Below are positions 10,971 through 18,549 of a DNA stretch of 52,271 nt, one piece after another. Position 1 is the stretch's first letter. Each line of letters starts with the position of its first letter. Origin of the DNA: Deltaproteobacteria bacterium (GTDB lineage: Bacteria > Myxococcota_A > Polyangia > Haliangiales > Haliangiaceae). The DNA lies in contig JANXOM010000057.1 in NCBI GenBank assembly GCA_025353585.1, forward strand, positions 1 to 52,271, written 5' to 3'. Below the pieces are notes generated by a model that searched no databases, was not told the DNA's origin, and saw nothing but the letters and a program-made list of their open reading frames with translations. The position numbers and the translations under genes were made by a program.

Positions 10971-12888
10971 CGGCGCCGCCGAGGTACGTGTCGCGTGCGC
11001 CAAAGACATCCTGCTGCGTCGGGTCCATGTCGCGGTTATTGGACAGCGTGCCGGTGCCCTTGAACGAGAACCCGATCGTCTCGACGTTGAACGCCGCCCG
11101 CACGAAGATGTTCTTCTTGATCGCGTAGTCGGCGCCGAGCGAGAAGTCGATGCCGAGCACGCTCGCGGGGCCGTACTGGTCGGCCTGCGAGATCTGGCCC
11201 GCGGCGGAGATGAGCTGCAGGCCCGCCATCGTGATGATCTCGAGCTTGGGCGAGACCGGGTAGTGGAAGTTCACGGACGGCATGATCGCCGCGTAGTCGA
11301 CGCTCGGGATATCCGCCACGCCCGCGCCGCCGGGGAGCGTGGCGTTGACCGAGAACAGCTGCTTGCCGTAGCGGAGCTCGGCGCCGATGACGGGCGAGGT
11401 CGCCGAGTCGTTGAACGCGTACCGGAACACGGCGCCGATCGAGAAGCGCGAGGACTTCGTCGGCAGCGTGGCGACCTGCGAGGCCATGTTCGCGTCCGTG
11501 TAGCGGACCTGCGACGTGACGTGGAGGACCTTGTCGTACGTCAGCGCGAGGCCGAAGCCGGTCGCGATGCCCTTGCGCTTGTGGCCGATCGCGAGCGGGA
11601 AGACGGTCGCGTCGATGAACGCGCCGGCGACGGGGACGCCGTTGTAGCCGGGCGGCGTGTTCGTCAGCGCGGCGGTGTGCGTGAAGTTGAGCTTGCGCGC
11701 GGTGAACGAGAGGCCGAGGTTCGCGTCGACCGCGCGCTGGCCGGGCGAGAGCGGGGCCGCGATGTCGACGAGCCCGCCGGTGTCGCCGTCGCCGGTGCCC
11801 TTCTCGACGCTGCCGCCGTCCTCGTCGTCGCCCTTGGCCGCGACCTTCTTGCCCGTCGCCGCGCCGCTGTCGTCATCGGTCGACGCGTCGTCGCCGTCGT
11901 CGGCCGGCTTCTTCGCGGCGGGCGGCGGCGTCTTCGTCGCGGGGCGCTTCGTGTTGCTCGCCTTGAGCGGGCTGTCGTCGTCGTCGTGCGTCGCGTCCGG
12001 CGCGTGCCCCGCGTCCGGATCGACCGCCGGCTTCTTCTTCACCGCGGGCGGCGGCGGCTTCTTGGCGCTGGCCGCGGGCTTGGCATCCGCGGCGTCCTCG
12101 TCGTCATCGGCGACCGCCGGCTTCTTCACCGCCGCCGGCTTCTTCTTGCCGAACCCGCTGTGCTTCGGCGCGTCGGCCGGGAGGTCGTCGTCGTCGCTCG
12201 CCGCCGCCGGCTTCTTCACCGCCGCCGGCTTCTTCTTCGGCGCCGCCGCGGGCCTGGCGTCCGCGTCGTCGTCGTCGTCATCGCTCGCCACCGGCTTCTT
12301 CACGGCCGCCGGCTTCTTCTTGGGCGTCGCCGCCGCGGGCTTCGCGTCCGCATCGTCATCGCTGCTGTCCGCGTCGTCATCGCCGCCCTTGCCGCCGCCC
12401 GCGCCGAGCTGTTCGATCGCGTCGAGCAGCTCGTCCTTGACGTCTGTCGACGCCTTGCCGTCGAGCCGCGGGCCGGATGACTTCGTGTCCGCCGAGTTCG
12501 AGACGCCGCCGGTCTTCCCGTTCCGGAGCTTGAGGTGCACCAGGTACTCGTCGCGGCGCTTCTCGATCTTGCCGGTGATGACACCGTCGATCTTGAGCTT
12601 CTTCGCGACCTTCTTGACGTTCGCGTCCGTCGGCTTCGTGGCGCCGAGCTCCTCGGCCGTACCGTTCCACTTGTCCGTCGGGACGAGCGTGTAGTTCTTC
12701 TTCACGAGCCGCAGGACGTCCTCGTGAAACTTGTCGGCTTTCGGGCCATCGAAGTCGAGGACCACCACGCGCTTGCGCGGCGCGGCGTCAGCCGGGGCCG
12801 CCGCGAGGCCGAACGCGAAGACCGCGACGACCAGCGCCGCGATGCCCGCGAGCCTACTTGTCGAAGCTCTCGATCTCGAATTCATCAT
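10948..12888 (-). CDS. Outer membrane beta-barrel protein with TolB-like N-domain and charged linker
   Basis: About 646 residues from the ATG pair at 12888/12885, which precedes a good signal peptide (AGIAALVVAVFAFGLAAAPADA). Residues about 35-130 (KRVVVLDFDGPKADKFHEDV through ITGKIEKR) resemble TolB N-terminal/periplasmic domains. Residues about 160-370 are low complexity: alternating Asp runs and KKKPAAVKKP blocks. The C-terminal about 270 residues have the aromatic-alternating strands of a barrel and end in YLY. The start lies inside the 3' end of pilT (35-base overlap); there is no later in-frame start before the signal peptide. Function unknown; the linker may span periplasm or peptidoglycan. 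Confidence 0.75.
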   Translation of the reverse strand: MMNSRSRASTSRLAGIAALVVAVFAFGLAAAPADAAPRKRVVVLDFDGPKADKFHEDVLRLVKKNYTLVPTDKWNGTAEELGATKPTDANVKKVAKKLKIDGVITGKIEKRRDEYLVHLKLRNGKTGGVSNSADTKSSGPRLDGKASTDVKDELLDAIEQLGAGGGKGGDDDADSSDDDADAKPAAATPKKKPAAVKKPVASDDDDDDADARPAAAPKKKPAAVKKPAAASDDDDLPADAPKHSGFGKKKPAAVKKPAVADDDEDAADAKPAASAKKPPPPAVKKKPAVDPDAGHAPDATHDDDDSPLKASNTKRPATKTPPPAAKKPADDGDDASTDDDSGAATGKKVAAKGDDEDGGSVEKGTGDGDTGGLVDIAAPLSPGQRAVDANLGLSFTARKLNFTHTAALTNTPPGYNGVPVAGAFIDATVFPLAIGHKRKGIATGFGLALTYDKVLHVTSQVRYTDANMASQVATLPTKSSRFSIGAVFRYAFNDSATSPVIGAELRYGKQLFSVNATLPGGAGVADIPSVDYAAIMPSVNFHYPVSPKLEIITMAGLQLISAAGQISQADQYGPASVLGIDFSLGADYAIKKNIFVRAAFNVETIGFSFKGTGTLSNNRDMDPTQQDVFGARDTYLGGAVTVGYLY

Positions 12889-14023
12889 CACGGGCAGCTC
12901 CGGGGGTTGGCTCGGAAGACTTCGGCGACCAGCCAGCGGTAGCTCCGCCGGACACACCACGGAACACCAGGGCGAAATCCGAGGGGCTGGTCGAGTTCTT
13001 GACCGCCTCCTCGTAGGTGACGAGGCGCTGCTTGACGAGCTGGGCGAGGCTCTGGTCGAACGACATCATGCCGTACGGATGCAAGCCCTCGGCGATCGCG
13101 CCGTGGATCTCGCGCGTGCGCACGGGGTCCTCGATCATCTCGCGGATGCGCTCGTTGTTGACCATGATCTCGAGCGCGGGGACCATGCCCTTGCCGTCGG
13201 CGCGCGGCAGCAGGCGCTGCGAGACCACGCCGCGCAGCACGCTCGCGAGCGTCAGGCGCGCTTGCTGCTGCTGGTGCGTCGGGAACATGGAGATGATGCG
13301 GTTCACGGTCTCGGTCGCGTCGACGGTGTGGAGCGTCGAGAGCACGAGGTGACCGGTCTCGGCCGCCGTCATCGCGATCATCGCGGTCTCGAAGTCACGC
13401 ATCTCGCCGACGAGGATCACGTCTGGATCTTGACGCAGCGCCGCGCGAAGCGCCCGTGCGAACGACATCGTGTCGAAGCCGATCTCGCGCTGGTTCATCA
13501 CCGAGCGCTTGTCCCGGAACGTGTACTCGATCGGGTCCTCGATCGTGACGATGTGATACGCGTGCTGCGTGTTCACGTAGTCGATCATCGCCGCGAGCGT
13601 GGTCGACTTGCCCGAGCCGGTGGCGCCGGTGACGAGGACGACGCCGCGGCCGTGGCCGGTGAGGTCGAGGACGGTCTGCGGCAGGTTCAGCCGGTCGAAC
13701 GGCGGCACCTCGGGTGGGATGAGCCGGAGGACCATGCCGACGTTGCCGCGCTGCTGGAACAGGTTGACCCGGTAGCGGACGCCGTCGGGCGTGCCGTACG
13801 CGAGGTCGATGTCGAGGTTCTGCTCGAAGTCGGCGCGCTGGCGGTCGTTCATCATGTGGACCGCGAACTGGGCGATCGACTCGCGCGTCAGCGGCGGGAC
13901 ATCGCGGACGGTCCTGAGGTCGCCCTTGATCCGGAAGATCGGCGGCAGGCCGGCCTTCAGGTGGACGTCCGATGCACCGAGCTGACGGGCCGCTCCCAGG
14001 ACGCGGTCGAGGACTTGACTCAT
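12854..14023 (-). CDS. pilT: Type IV pilus retraction ATPase PilT
   Basis: A 389-residue secretion-type ATPase that powers pilus retraction from the cytoplasmic side of the inner membrane. Visible: N-terminal domain (SDVHLKAGLPPIFRIKGDL), Walker A GATGSGKSTT (around residues 134-143), Asp box (IVTIEDPIEYTF), Walker B ILVGEMRDFETA with the PilT-specific GEMRD, and His box (GHLVLSTLHT). The C-terminal tail of about 40 residues (GWSPKSSEPTPGAARDDEFE) is longer than usual. Consistent with a twitching or gliding organism. No other pil gene is adjacent; the neighbour sharing its 3' end encodes a barrel protein. Confidence 0.95.
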   Translation of the reverse strand: MSQVLDRVLGAARQLGASDVHLKAGLPPIFRIKGDLRTVRDVPPLTRESIAQFAVHMMNDRQRADFEQNLDIDLAYGTPDGVRYRVNLFQQRGNVGMVLRLIPPEVPPFDRLNLPQTVLDLTGHGRGVVLVTGATGSGKSTTLAAMIDYVNTQHAYHIVTIEDPIEYTFRDKRSVMNQREIGFDTMSFARALRAALRQDPDVILVGEMRDFETAMIAMTAAETGHLVLSTLHTVDATETVNRIISMFPTHQQQQARLTLASVLRGVVSQRLLPRADGKGMVPALEIMVNNERIREMIEDPVRTREIHGAIAEGLHPYGMMSFDQSLAQLVKQRLVTYEEAVKNSTSPSDFALVFRGVSGGATAGWSPKSSEPTPGAARDDEFEIESFDK

Positions 14024-14116
14024 GCGACCTGGCGTCAGGGTAACACAGGGGCTGCGGCCGGATCATCGGCGCAGGAAGAGGCTGCCCGCGCGAAGGTGGG
14101 TTACGCTGGCCGCGGG

Positions 14117-14845
14117 ATGCGTTGCCCCGCGTGCGGCACAGAGAACATCGAGGCCGACTCGCGGTTCTGTGGCAATTGCGGCGGGCCGCTGCGCCGGCCG
14201 ACGGCGGAGGCGCGCGTGGCGCCGACCATCAAGATCACGGACGACGCGAAGTTTCCGCTGGCCGGCAATGGAGATGCGCAGGTCACGAACGTCCGCCAGA
14301 GCGCGGCGCAGGCGCAGGCGCAGGCGACGGCCCCGCCGCCGCACCAGCCGGGGATCGGGTCGCGGCAGCTGTCGTCACCCGTGCCGCTGTTCCCGCCGGT
14401 GTCGCCGCCGTCCATGCCACCGCCGGACGTGATGCCTCGCACGCCGAGCCTCGCGCCGAGCGCCGGGGTCGCGATGCCGCGCGTGGTCAGCCGGCCGCCG
14501 GAGATGCCGGCGCCTGCGCCGGCGGTGATGTCGCAGCCGCTGCCACGGTCGATCAGCTCGCCACCCGGCGCGCAGGGCAGCCAGCCGCGGCCGTCGCAGG
14601 GGCTGACGGTGCAGGACCGCCCGTCGGCGCGGAACGTCCAGCCGCCGCCGGCCCGGCCCGCGGCGCCCGTGCCGCTCGACGAGTCGGGGCCCCCGCCACG
14701 CCGAGGGGGCCGGAGATGGGGCGTGATCGTGGTACTCTTGATCATCGATCTCGGCCTCGCCGGATCGGGCGGCTTCATGCTGCTGCGGGGGCTCGCCGGC
14801 GGGGATGCGCCGGCGCCGACCACCTCTCAACCGAAGGCACCGTGA
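14117..14845 (+). CDS. Zinc-ribbon, Pro-rich single-pass membrane protein
   Basis: A 242-residue protein. It opens with MRCPACGTENIEADSRFCGNCGGPL, a double-CxxC zinc ribbon, followed by about 150 residues of Pro/Ala/Ser-rich disordered sequence, then RRWGVIVVLLIIDLGLAGSGGFMLL, one membrane helix close to the C-terminus. The ribbon would be cytosolic and the tail short outside. It is divergent from pilT (93 bp apart) and four bases upstream of the tandem-receiver gene, so a shared signalling job is plausible. No family name beyond zinc-ribbon domain protein. Confidence 0.75.
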   Translation: MRCPACGTENIEADSRFCGNCGGPLRRPTAEARVAPTIKITDDAKFPLAGNGDAQVTNVRQSAAQAQAQATAPPPHQPGIGSRQLSSPVPLFPPVSPPSMPPPDVMPRTPSLAPSAGVAMPRVVSRPPEMPAPAPAVMSQPLPRSISSPPGAQGSQPRPSQGLTVQDRPSARNVQPPPARPAAPVPLDESGPPPRRGGRRWGVIVVLLIIDLGLAGSGGFMLLRGLAGGDAPAPTTSQPKAP

Positions 14846-14849
14846 TCCG

Positions 14850-15902
14850 ATGACCGACTCGGGCTCGTTCCGGACTGTCCATTCAGGGGTTCACGCGGCG
14901 CTCGTCGGCGTCGAGGTGCTGGTGCTCGATGGCGATCCGCGCGTGCACGCGGGCGTGGAGCAGCTGCTCTCGGAGGCGAGCCTCCACGTCACGTGCGTGA
15001 CCGAGCCGGAGGCCGCGCTGCGCTACGTCGACCGCCAGTTCTTCTCGGTCGCGCTCGTCGACATCGACACGCCCTCGCCGCGCGCGGGCATCGACACGAT
15101 CGCCGCGATCAAGGCGAAGTCGCCGACGACGATGGTGCTGGCGATGACGCCGCGCCGCTCGTTCGACGACGCGGTCGCGGCCGTGCGCGCGGGTGCGATC
15201 GACCTCGTGCTGAAGTCGCCGGAGTCCGTCGCGTACCTGAAGGACCGCGTGCTCGAGGCCGCCGGCCGCTCGGTCGGCAAGCGCGAGGTCGACACCGTGC
15301 TCGACGACATCAAGAGCTCGCACGAGGAGTTCTTGCGCCACTTCATGGACGCGGAGCGGCGGGCGATCGACGCCGCGGACCAGCTCGCGGGGCTCGATCC
15401 GAAGCGCGGCGCGCCACTCGAGGACATGCGCGTCCTCGTGGTCGACGAGGTCGATGACTTCGTCTCGGCGATGGAGGCATCGGCCACGGCGGGGTTCCAG
15501 TTCGTGCACGCGACGAGCGGCGGCGAGGGCCTCGACCGCATCAGCAGCAGCGCGTTTCATTACGCGATGATCGCCGAGGACGTGAGCGACCTGCCGGCGC
15601 TGATGATCGCGCGCACGATCCGGAACCAGCACCCGGACACGGTGGTGCTGACGTTCCTCGGGCCCGCCGACAACGGCAAGGTCGACCTCGTGGAGACGAA
15701 CGGCGTCCGCTCGCTGGTCGCGCCGTTCAACGATGCCGCGCAGCTCGTGGCGCGGCTGGGCGATCTCGCGGCGGCCTGGCGGGCCAAGGCGCGCGAGCGG
15801 CGCTACACGCAGGCGTTCCGCGAGCGCCACTACGACTTCCTGCGGCGCTACGTCGAGATCAAGACGAAGATCGAGCGCGCCATCAACGAGGGACCGGGCT
15901 GA
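14850..15902 (+). CDS. Tandem receiver-domain protein
   Basis: A 350-residue protein with two CheY-like units and no output domain. Receiver 1 (residues about 20-135): VLVLDGDP acidic pocket, ALVDIDTP phospho-acceptor, LAMTP Thr and LVLKSPE Lys, so it looks phosphorylatable. A helical linker with SSHEEFLRHFMDAERR follows. Receiver 2 (about 192-310) keeps VLVVDEVDD but has MIAEDVSD at the acceptor site and VAPFND where the Lys should be, so it is probably a pseudo-receiver. The C-terminal helix (RYTQAFRERHYDFLRRYVEIK) may bind a partner. The ATG at 14850 is four bases after the zinc-ribbon gene stop. Confidence 0.85.
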   Translation: MTDSGSFRTVHSGVHAALVGVEVLVLDGDPRVHAGVEQLLSEASLHVTCVTEPEAALRYVDRQFFSVALVDIDTPSPRAGIDTIAAIKAKSPTTMVLAMTPRRSFDDAVAAVRAGAIDLVLKSPESVAYLKDRVLEAAGRSVGKREVDTVLDDIKSSHEEFLRHFMDAERRAIDAADQLAGLDPKRGAPLEDMRVLVVDEVDDFVSAMEASATAGFQFVHATSGGEGLDRISSSAFHYAMIAEDVSDLPALMIARTIRNQHPDTVVLTFLGPADNGKVDLVETNGVRSLVAPFNDAAQLVARLGDLAAAWRAKARERRYTQAFRERHYDFLRRYVEIKTKIERAINEGPG

Positions 15903-16013
15903 CCCGCTGACCCGGCGAGGCTGAGTCCGCGGCCGGGTATACCGGACGAGTACGCGACGATGCCATCGCGTGCGATGCGACGTGGGCGCGAGTCGCATCG
16001 AGTGGTCTCCCGA

Positions 16014-16487
16014 TTAGTAGTCCCAGTTCGTCCGGGACCCGTCGACGAACGTGCACTTCCCCTCGTCGGGGAAGAACGTGAAGAACGGCGTGCCGGGCAC
16101 CGACTCGTCCCGCGCGTACCAGGTCTCGCTCTCGACGGTGAGATCGGCGCACGCGGGTTGGCCCGGGACGTCACAGGTATGAGCGCTCGCCCCGCCGCCG
16201 CACGGCGTCGGCGTGATCGCGGCCCGGTACGACGCGTCGGCGGTGATGATCAGGACCGCATCGACGGACGTCGCGCTCGCGGCGAAGTCGGTGAACGAAT
16301 GATCGAGGGTGAACGAGGGTGTGACGGCCACGCCATTCACGGTGATCGATTCGACCGCCGGCGAGTCCCAGACGACGTGCGCCGAATAGACGAACCCGTC
16401 GAGGGGCGTTCCGGTCCGCAGATCCGCGCTGTCGCTCATCCCGCAGCCCGCCGCCATGACCGCCCCGAGGACCATCAGCTTCGACAT
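16014..16487 (-). CDS. Small lipoprotein, function unknown
   Basis: A 157-residue protein with a short signal peptide ending in VMAAGC (Cys at about 15), so a lipoprotein. The mature part is beta-rich, with a Cys pair (PCGGGASAHTC; QPACADL) and a C-terminal FFTFFPDEGKCTFVDG segment. No recognised domain. A stand-alone gene followed on the same strand only by intergenic sequence; the upstream neighbour, 37 bases away, is another exported protein. Confidence 0.65.
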   Translation of the reverse strand: MSKLMVLGAVMAAGCGMSDSADLRTGTPLDGFVYSAHVVWDSPAVESITVNGVAVTPSFTLDHSFTDFAASATSVDAVLIITADASYRAAITPTPCGGGASAHTCDVPGQPACADLTVESETWYARDESVPGTPFFTFFPDEGKCTFVDGSRTNWDY

Positions 16488-16524
16488 GCCGCGAGTCTAT
16501 ATCAGCCCGCGGCCGTGCCGGGCG

Positions 16525-17073
16525 CTACTTCTTGCAGCAGGGGGGCGTGCTGGGGGCGGTGGCCGCGTCGAGGAGCTTCTCGATCTGCGCGAGCGCGGCG
16601 GTGCTCTTGTCGTCGAGATCGTCGGCACCACAGGGGGCGCGCGTGTAGGGCGCTTTATCGAGCGGCGTGTACGTGGTGCTCGTGTCGGGGTTCGCGATGC
16701 ACTCGGTGAGCTGGGGCGTGACGGTCCAGGGGACGCTCGCGATGAGGTGCATGATCGTGGTGACCTTGTCGGCGGCCATGCAGCCGGTCGCGTGGCGGCC
16801 CGCCTTGCCGGTGGCGAGGACGCCATCGAACGTCCAGGCGCCGCTCGCGTAGAGGATGGACTCGCTCGACGCGTGCCGGTCGCCTTTCGCGCTCCAGCTC
16901 GCGCCGTGATGGATGGTGAACAGGACCGCGCCGACCGGCATACAGCCGATGTTGCGCGGCGCGCCCGCGGGCAGGGGAACGGGCGGGCCAGGCGCCGGCG
17001 TGGGGGTGTTCGGGGTCGCGGCCGCGGAGCCGCCGATCATGGCGAGGGCGAGGATAAGGAGCGAGGTCTTCAT
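16525..17073 (-). CDS. Small exported protein, function unknown
   Basis: A 182-residue protein from the ATG at 17073, giving the signal peptide MKTSLLILALAMIGGSAAA; the ATG at 17085 adds four residues without a better ribosome site. The mature protein starts Pro-rich and has Cys in IGCMP, TGCMA, TECIA, APCG and the terminal PPCCKK, suggesting several disulfides in the periplasm or outside the cell. No known family. Probably co-transcribed with the downstream lipoprotein gene. Confidence 0.65.
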   Translation of the reverse strand: MKTSLLILALAMIGGSAAATPNTPTPAPGPPVPLPAGAPRNIGCMPVGAVLFTIHHGASWSAKGDRHASSESILYASGAWTFDGVLATGKAGRHATGCMAADKVTTIMHLIASVPWTVTPQLTECIANPDTSTTYTPLDKAPYTRAPCGADDLDDKSTAALAQIEKLLDAATAPSTPPCCKK

Positions 17074-17236
17074 GCCGCTTACCAACGCAGCGCGGCGGCG
17101 GAAGTTCTGCCGTCCGGCGTTCGGACTGGCGTCCGTGGTTCGGACGAATCGGACATGCGGCGTCGAGATCTCGGGCAGTTAGCTGCGGCACGTCGCGTGC
17201 TTATGCGACCTCACATGACCGCGGGAGGCCGCTCCG

Positions 17237-17555
17237 ATGCAGGACGAGATGGCGATCGAGCTCGAGACGGCAGCAACGGAGCCCGGCCGGCGGATCGACC
17301 GGGCGGAATACGTGCGGACGTTGGATACGGATCTGGTGATTCCGAATGGCGACTACTGGACGCGCCACGCGGACGGGCCGACCTGGTCGTGGAGGTGTCG
17401 CGGTCGTCGATCAACCGCGATCGCGACGTGAAGGCGCCGCTCTACGCGCAGGGCAACGCGGACGAGTACTGGTCATCACGATGGCGCGGTTTCCCGACGT
17501 GCGCGGCGCGGTCGCGGACCTGTGGCCGCCGGGCGAGATCGCCATCGTGCCCTAG
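17237..17555 (+). pseudogene. Degraded Uma2-family nuclease-like gene
   Basis: Three pieces in three different frames together read like a Uma2/DUF820 restriction-fold protein: RIDRAEYVRTLDTDLVIPNGDYW in the first frame, ADLVVEVSRSSINRDRD with VKAPLYAQGNADEYW in the second, and RFPDVRGAVADLWPPGEIAIVP in the third up to the stop at 17555. The parts are shorter than an intact about 190-residue Uma2 protein, so at least two deletions have occurred. Uma2-like genes are abundant in large myxobacterial and cyanobacterial genomes and often decay. Confidence 0.7.
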
Positions 17556-17596
17556 GATCTCGCTTGTCAGCCTCGGCGGCTATACTCCCGGCAGTC

Positions 17597-18532
17597 ATGG
17601 TCGCGCCGCGCACGGTCGTCATCGTCAACCCGAACTCGCAGGGCGGGCGGCTCGGGCGCGTCTGGCGCGACCTCGCGGACACTCTTGGCCGCGCGTTCCC
17701 GTTCGACGAGGTCATGACCGAGGCGCCCGGCGATGCGACCCGGCTCGCGCGCGAGGCGCTCCGCGGCGGGGCCGAGCGGATCGTCGCGATCGGCGGCGAT
17801 GGCACGGTCAGCGAGGTGGTCAACGGCTTCTTCGACGACACCGGCACCGCCATCGCGCCCGACGCGAGCTTCGCGCTCATCCCGTTCGGCACGGGTGGCG
17901 ACTTCCGCCGCACGCTCGAGATCCCCACGGAGACCAAGGCGGCAGCCGCGGTCATCGCCGCGAACAAGCGCCGCCGGATCGACGTCGGCCGCCTCGAGCT
18001 GACCACGCACGCGAACGTAGGCCGCACCGTGATGTTCGCCAACATCGCGTCGTTCGGCGTGTCGGGCGTGGTCGATCGCATGGTCAACGAGTCCAGCAAG
18101 CGGCTCGGCCGGCTCTCGTTCGCCGTCGCCGCGCTCCGCGCGACCTGGTCGTACAAGAACCAGCGCGTGCAGCTCCGGTTCGACGGCAGCGCGCCGGTCG
18201 AGGCCACGATCAACACGGTCGCGGTCGCGAACGGCCGCTACTTCGGCGGCGCCATGATGATCGCGCCGCACGCCGAGATCGATGACGGCCTGCTCGACGT
18301 GATCGCCCTCGGCGACTTCACGTTCGGCGACGTGCTCGCGAACAGCCGACGCGTCTTCAAGGGCACGCACCTCGCGATGGAGAAGGTCACCACGCGGCGC
18401 GCGCGCGTCATCCACGCCGAACCCATCGAGCCGGGCGCCGTCGTCGAGCTCGACATCGACGGCGAGCCGCTGGGCAAGCTGCCGGCGCGCTTCGAGATCG
18501 TGCCCGGTGCGCTCTGGATGGTCGTGCCGTGA
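17597..18532 (+). CDS. Diacylglycerol/sphingoid lipid kinase-like protein (YegS/DagK family)
   Basis: A 311-residue soluble kinase of the DAGK catalytic family. It has TVVIVNPNSQGGRLG at the N-terminus, the nucleotide-binding IGGDGTVSEVVNGF (around residues 62-75), and IPFGTGGDFRRTLEIP, where many relatives have GTGNDFAR. The C-terminal domain carries VAVANGRYFGGAMMIAPHAEIDDGLLDV. It transfers phosphate from ATP to a lipid alcohol; the exact lipid cannot be read from sequence. It ends 17 bases before recC on the same strand and could share its transcript, though the functions are unrelated. Confidence 0.9.
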   Translation: MVAPRTVVIVNPNSQGGRLGRVWRDLADTLGRAFPFDEVMTEAPGDATRLAREALRGGAERIVAIGGDGTVSEVVNGFFDDTGTAIAPDASFALIPFGTGGDFRRTLEIPTETKAAAAVIAANKRRRIDVGRLELTTHANVGRTVMFANIASFGVSGVVDRMVNESSKRLGRLSFAVAALRATWSYKNQRVQLRFDGSAPVEATINTVAVANGRYFGGAMMIAPHAEIDDGLLDVIALGDFTFGDVLANSRRVFKGTHLAMEKVTTRRARVIHAEPIEPGAVVELDIDGEPLGKLPARFEIVPGALWMVVP

Positions 18533-18549
18533 GCAGCGCAAGGCACTAG

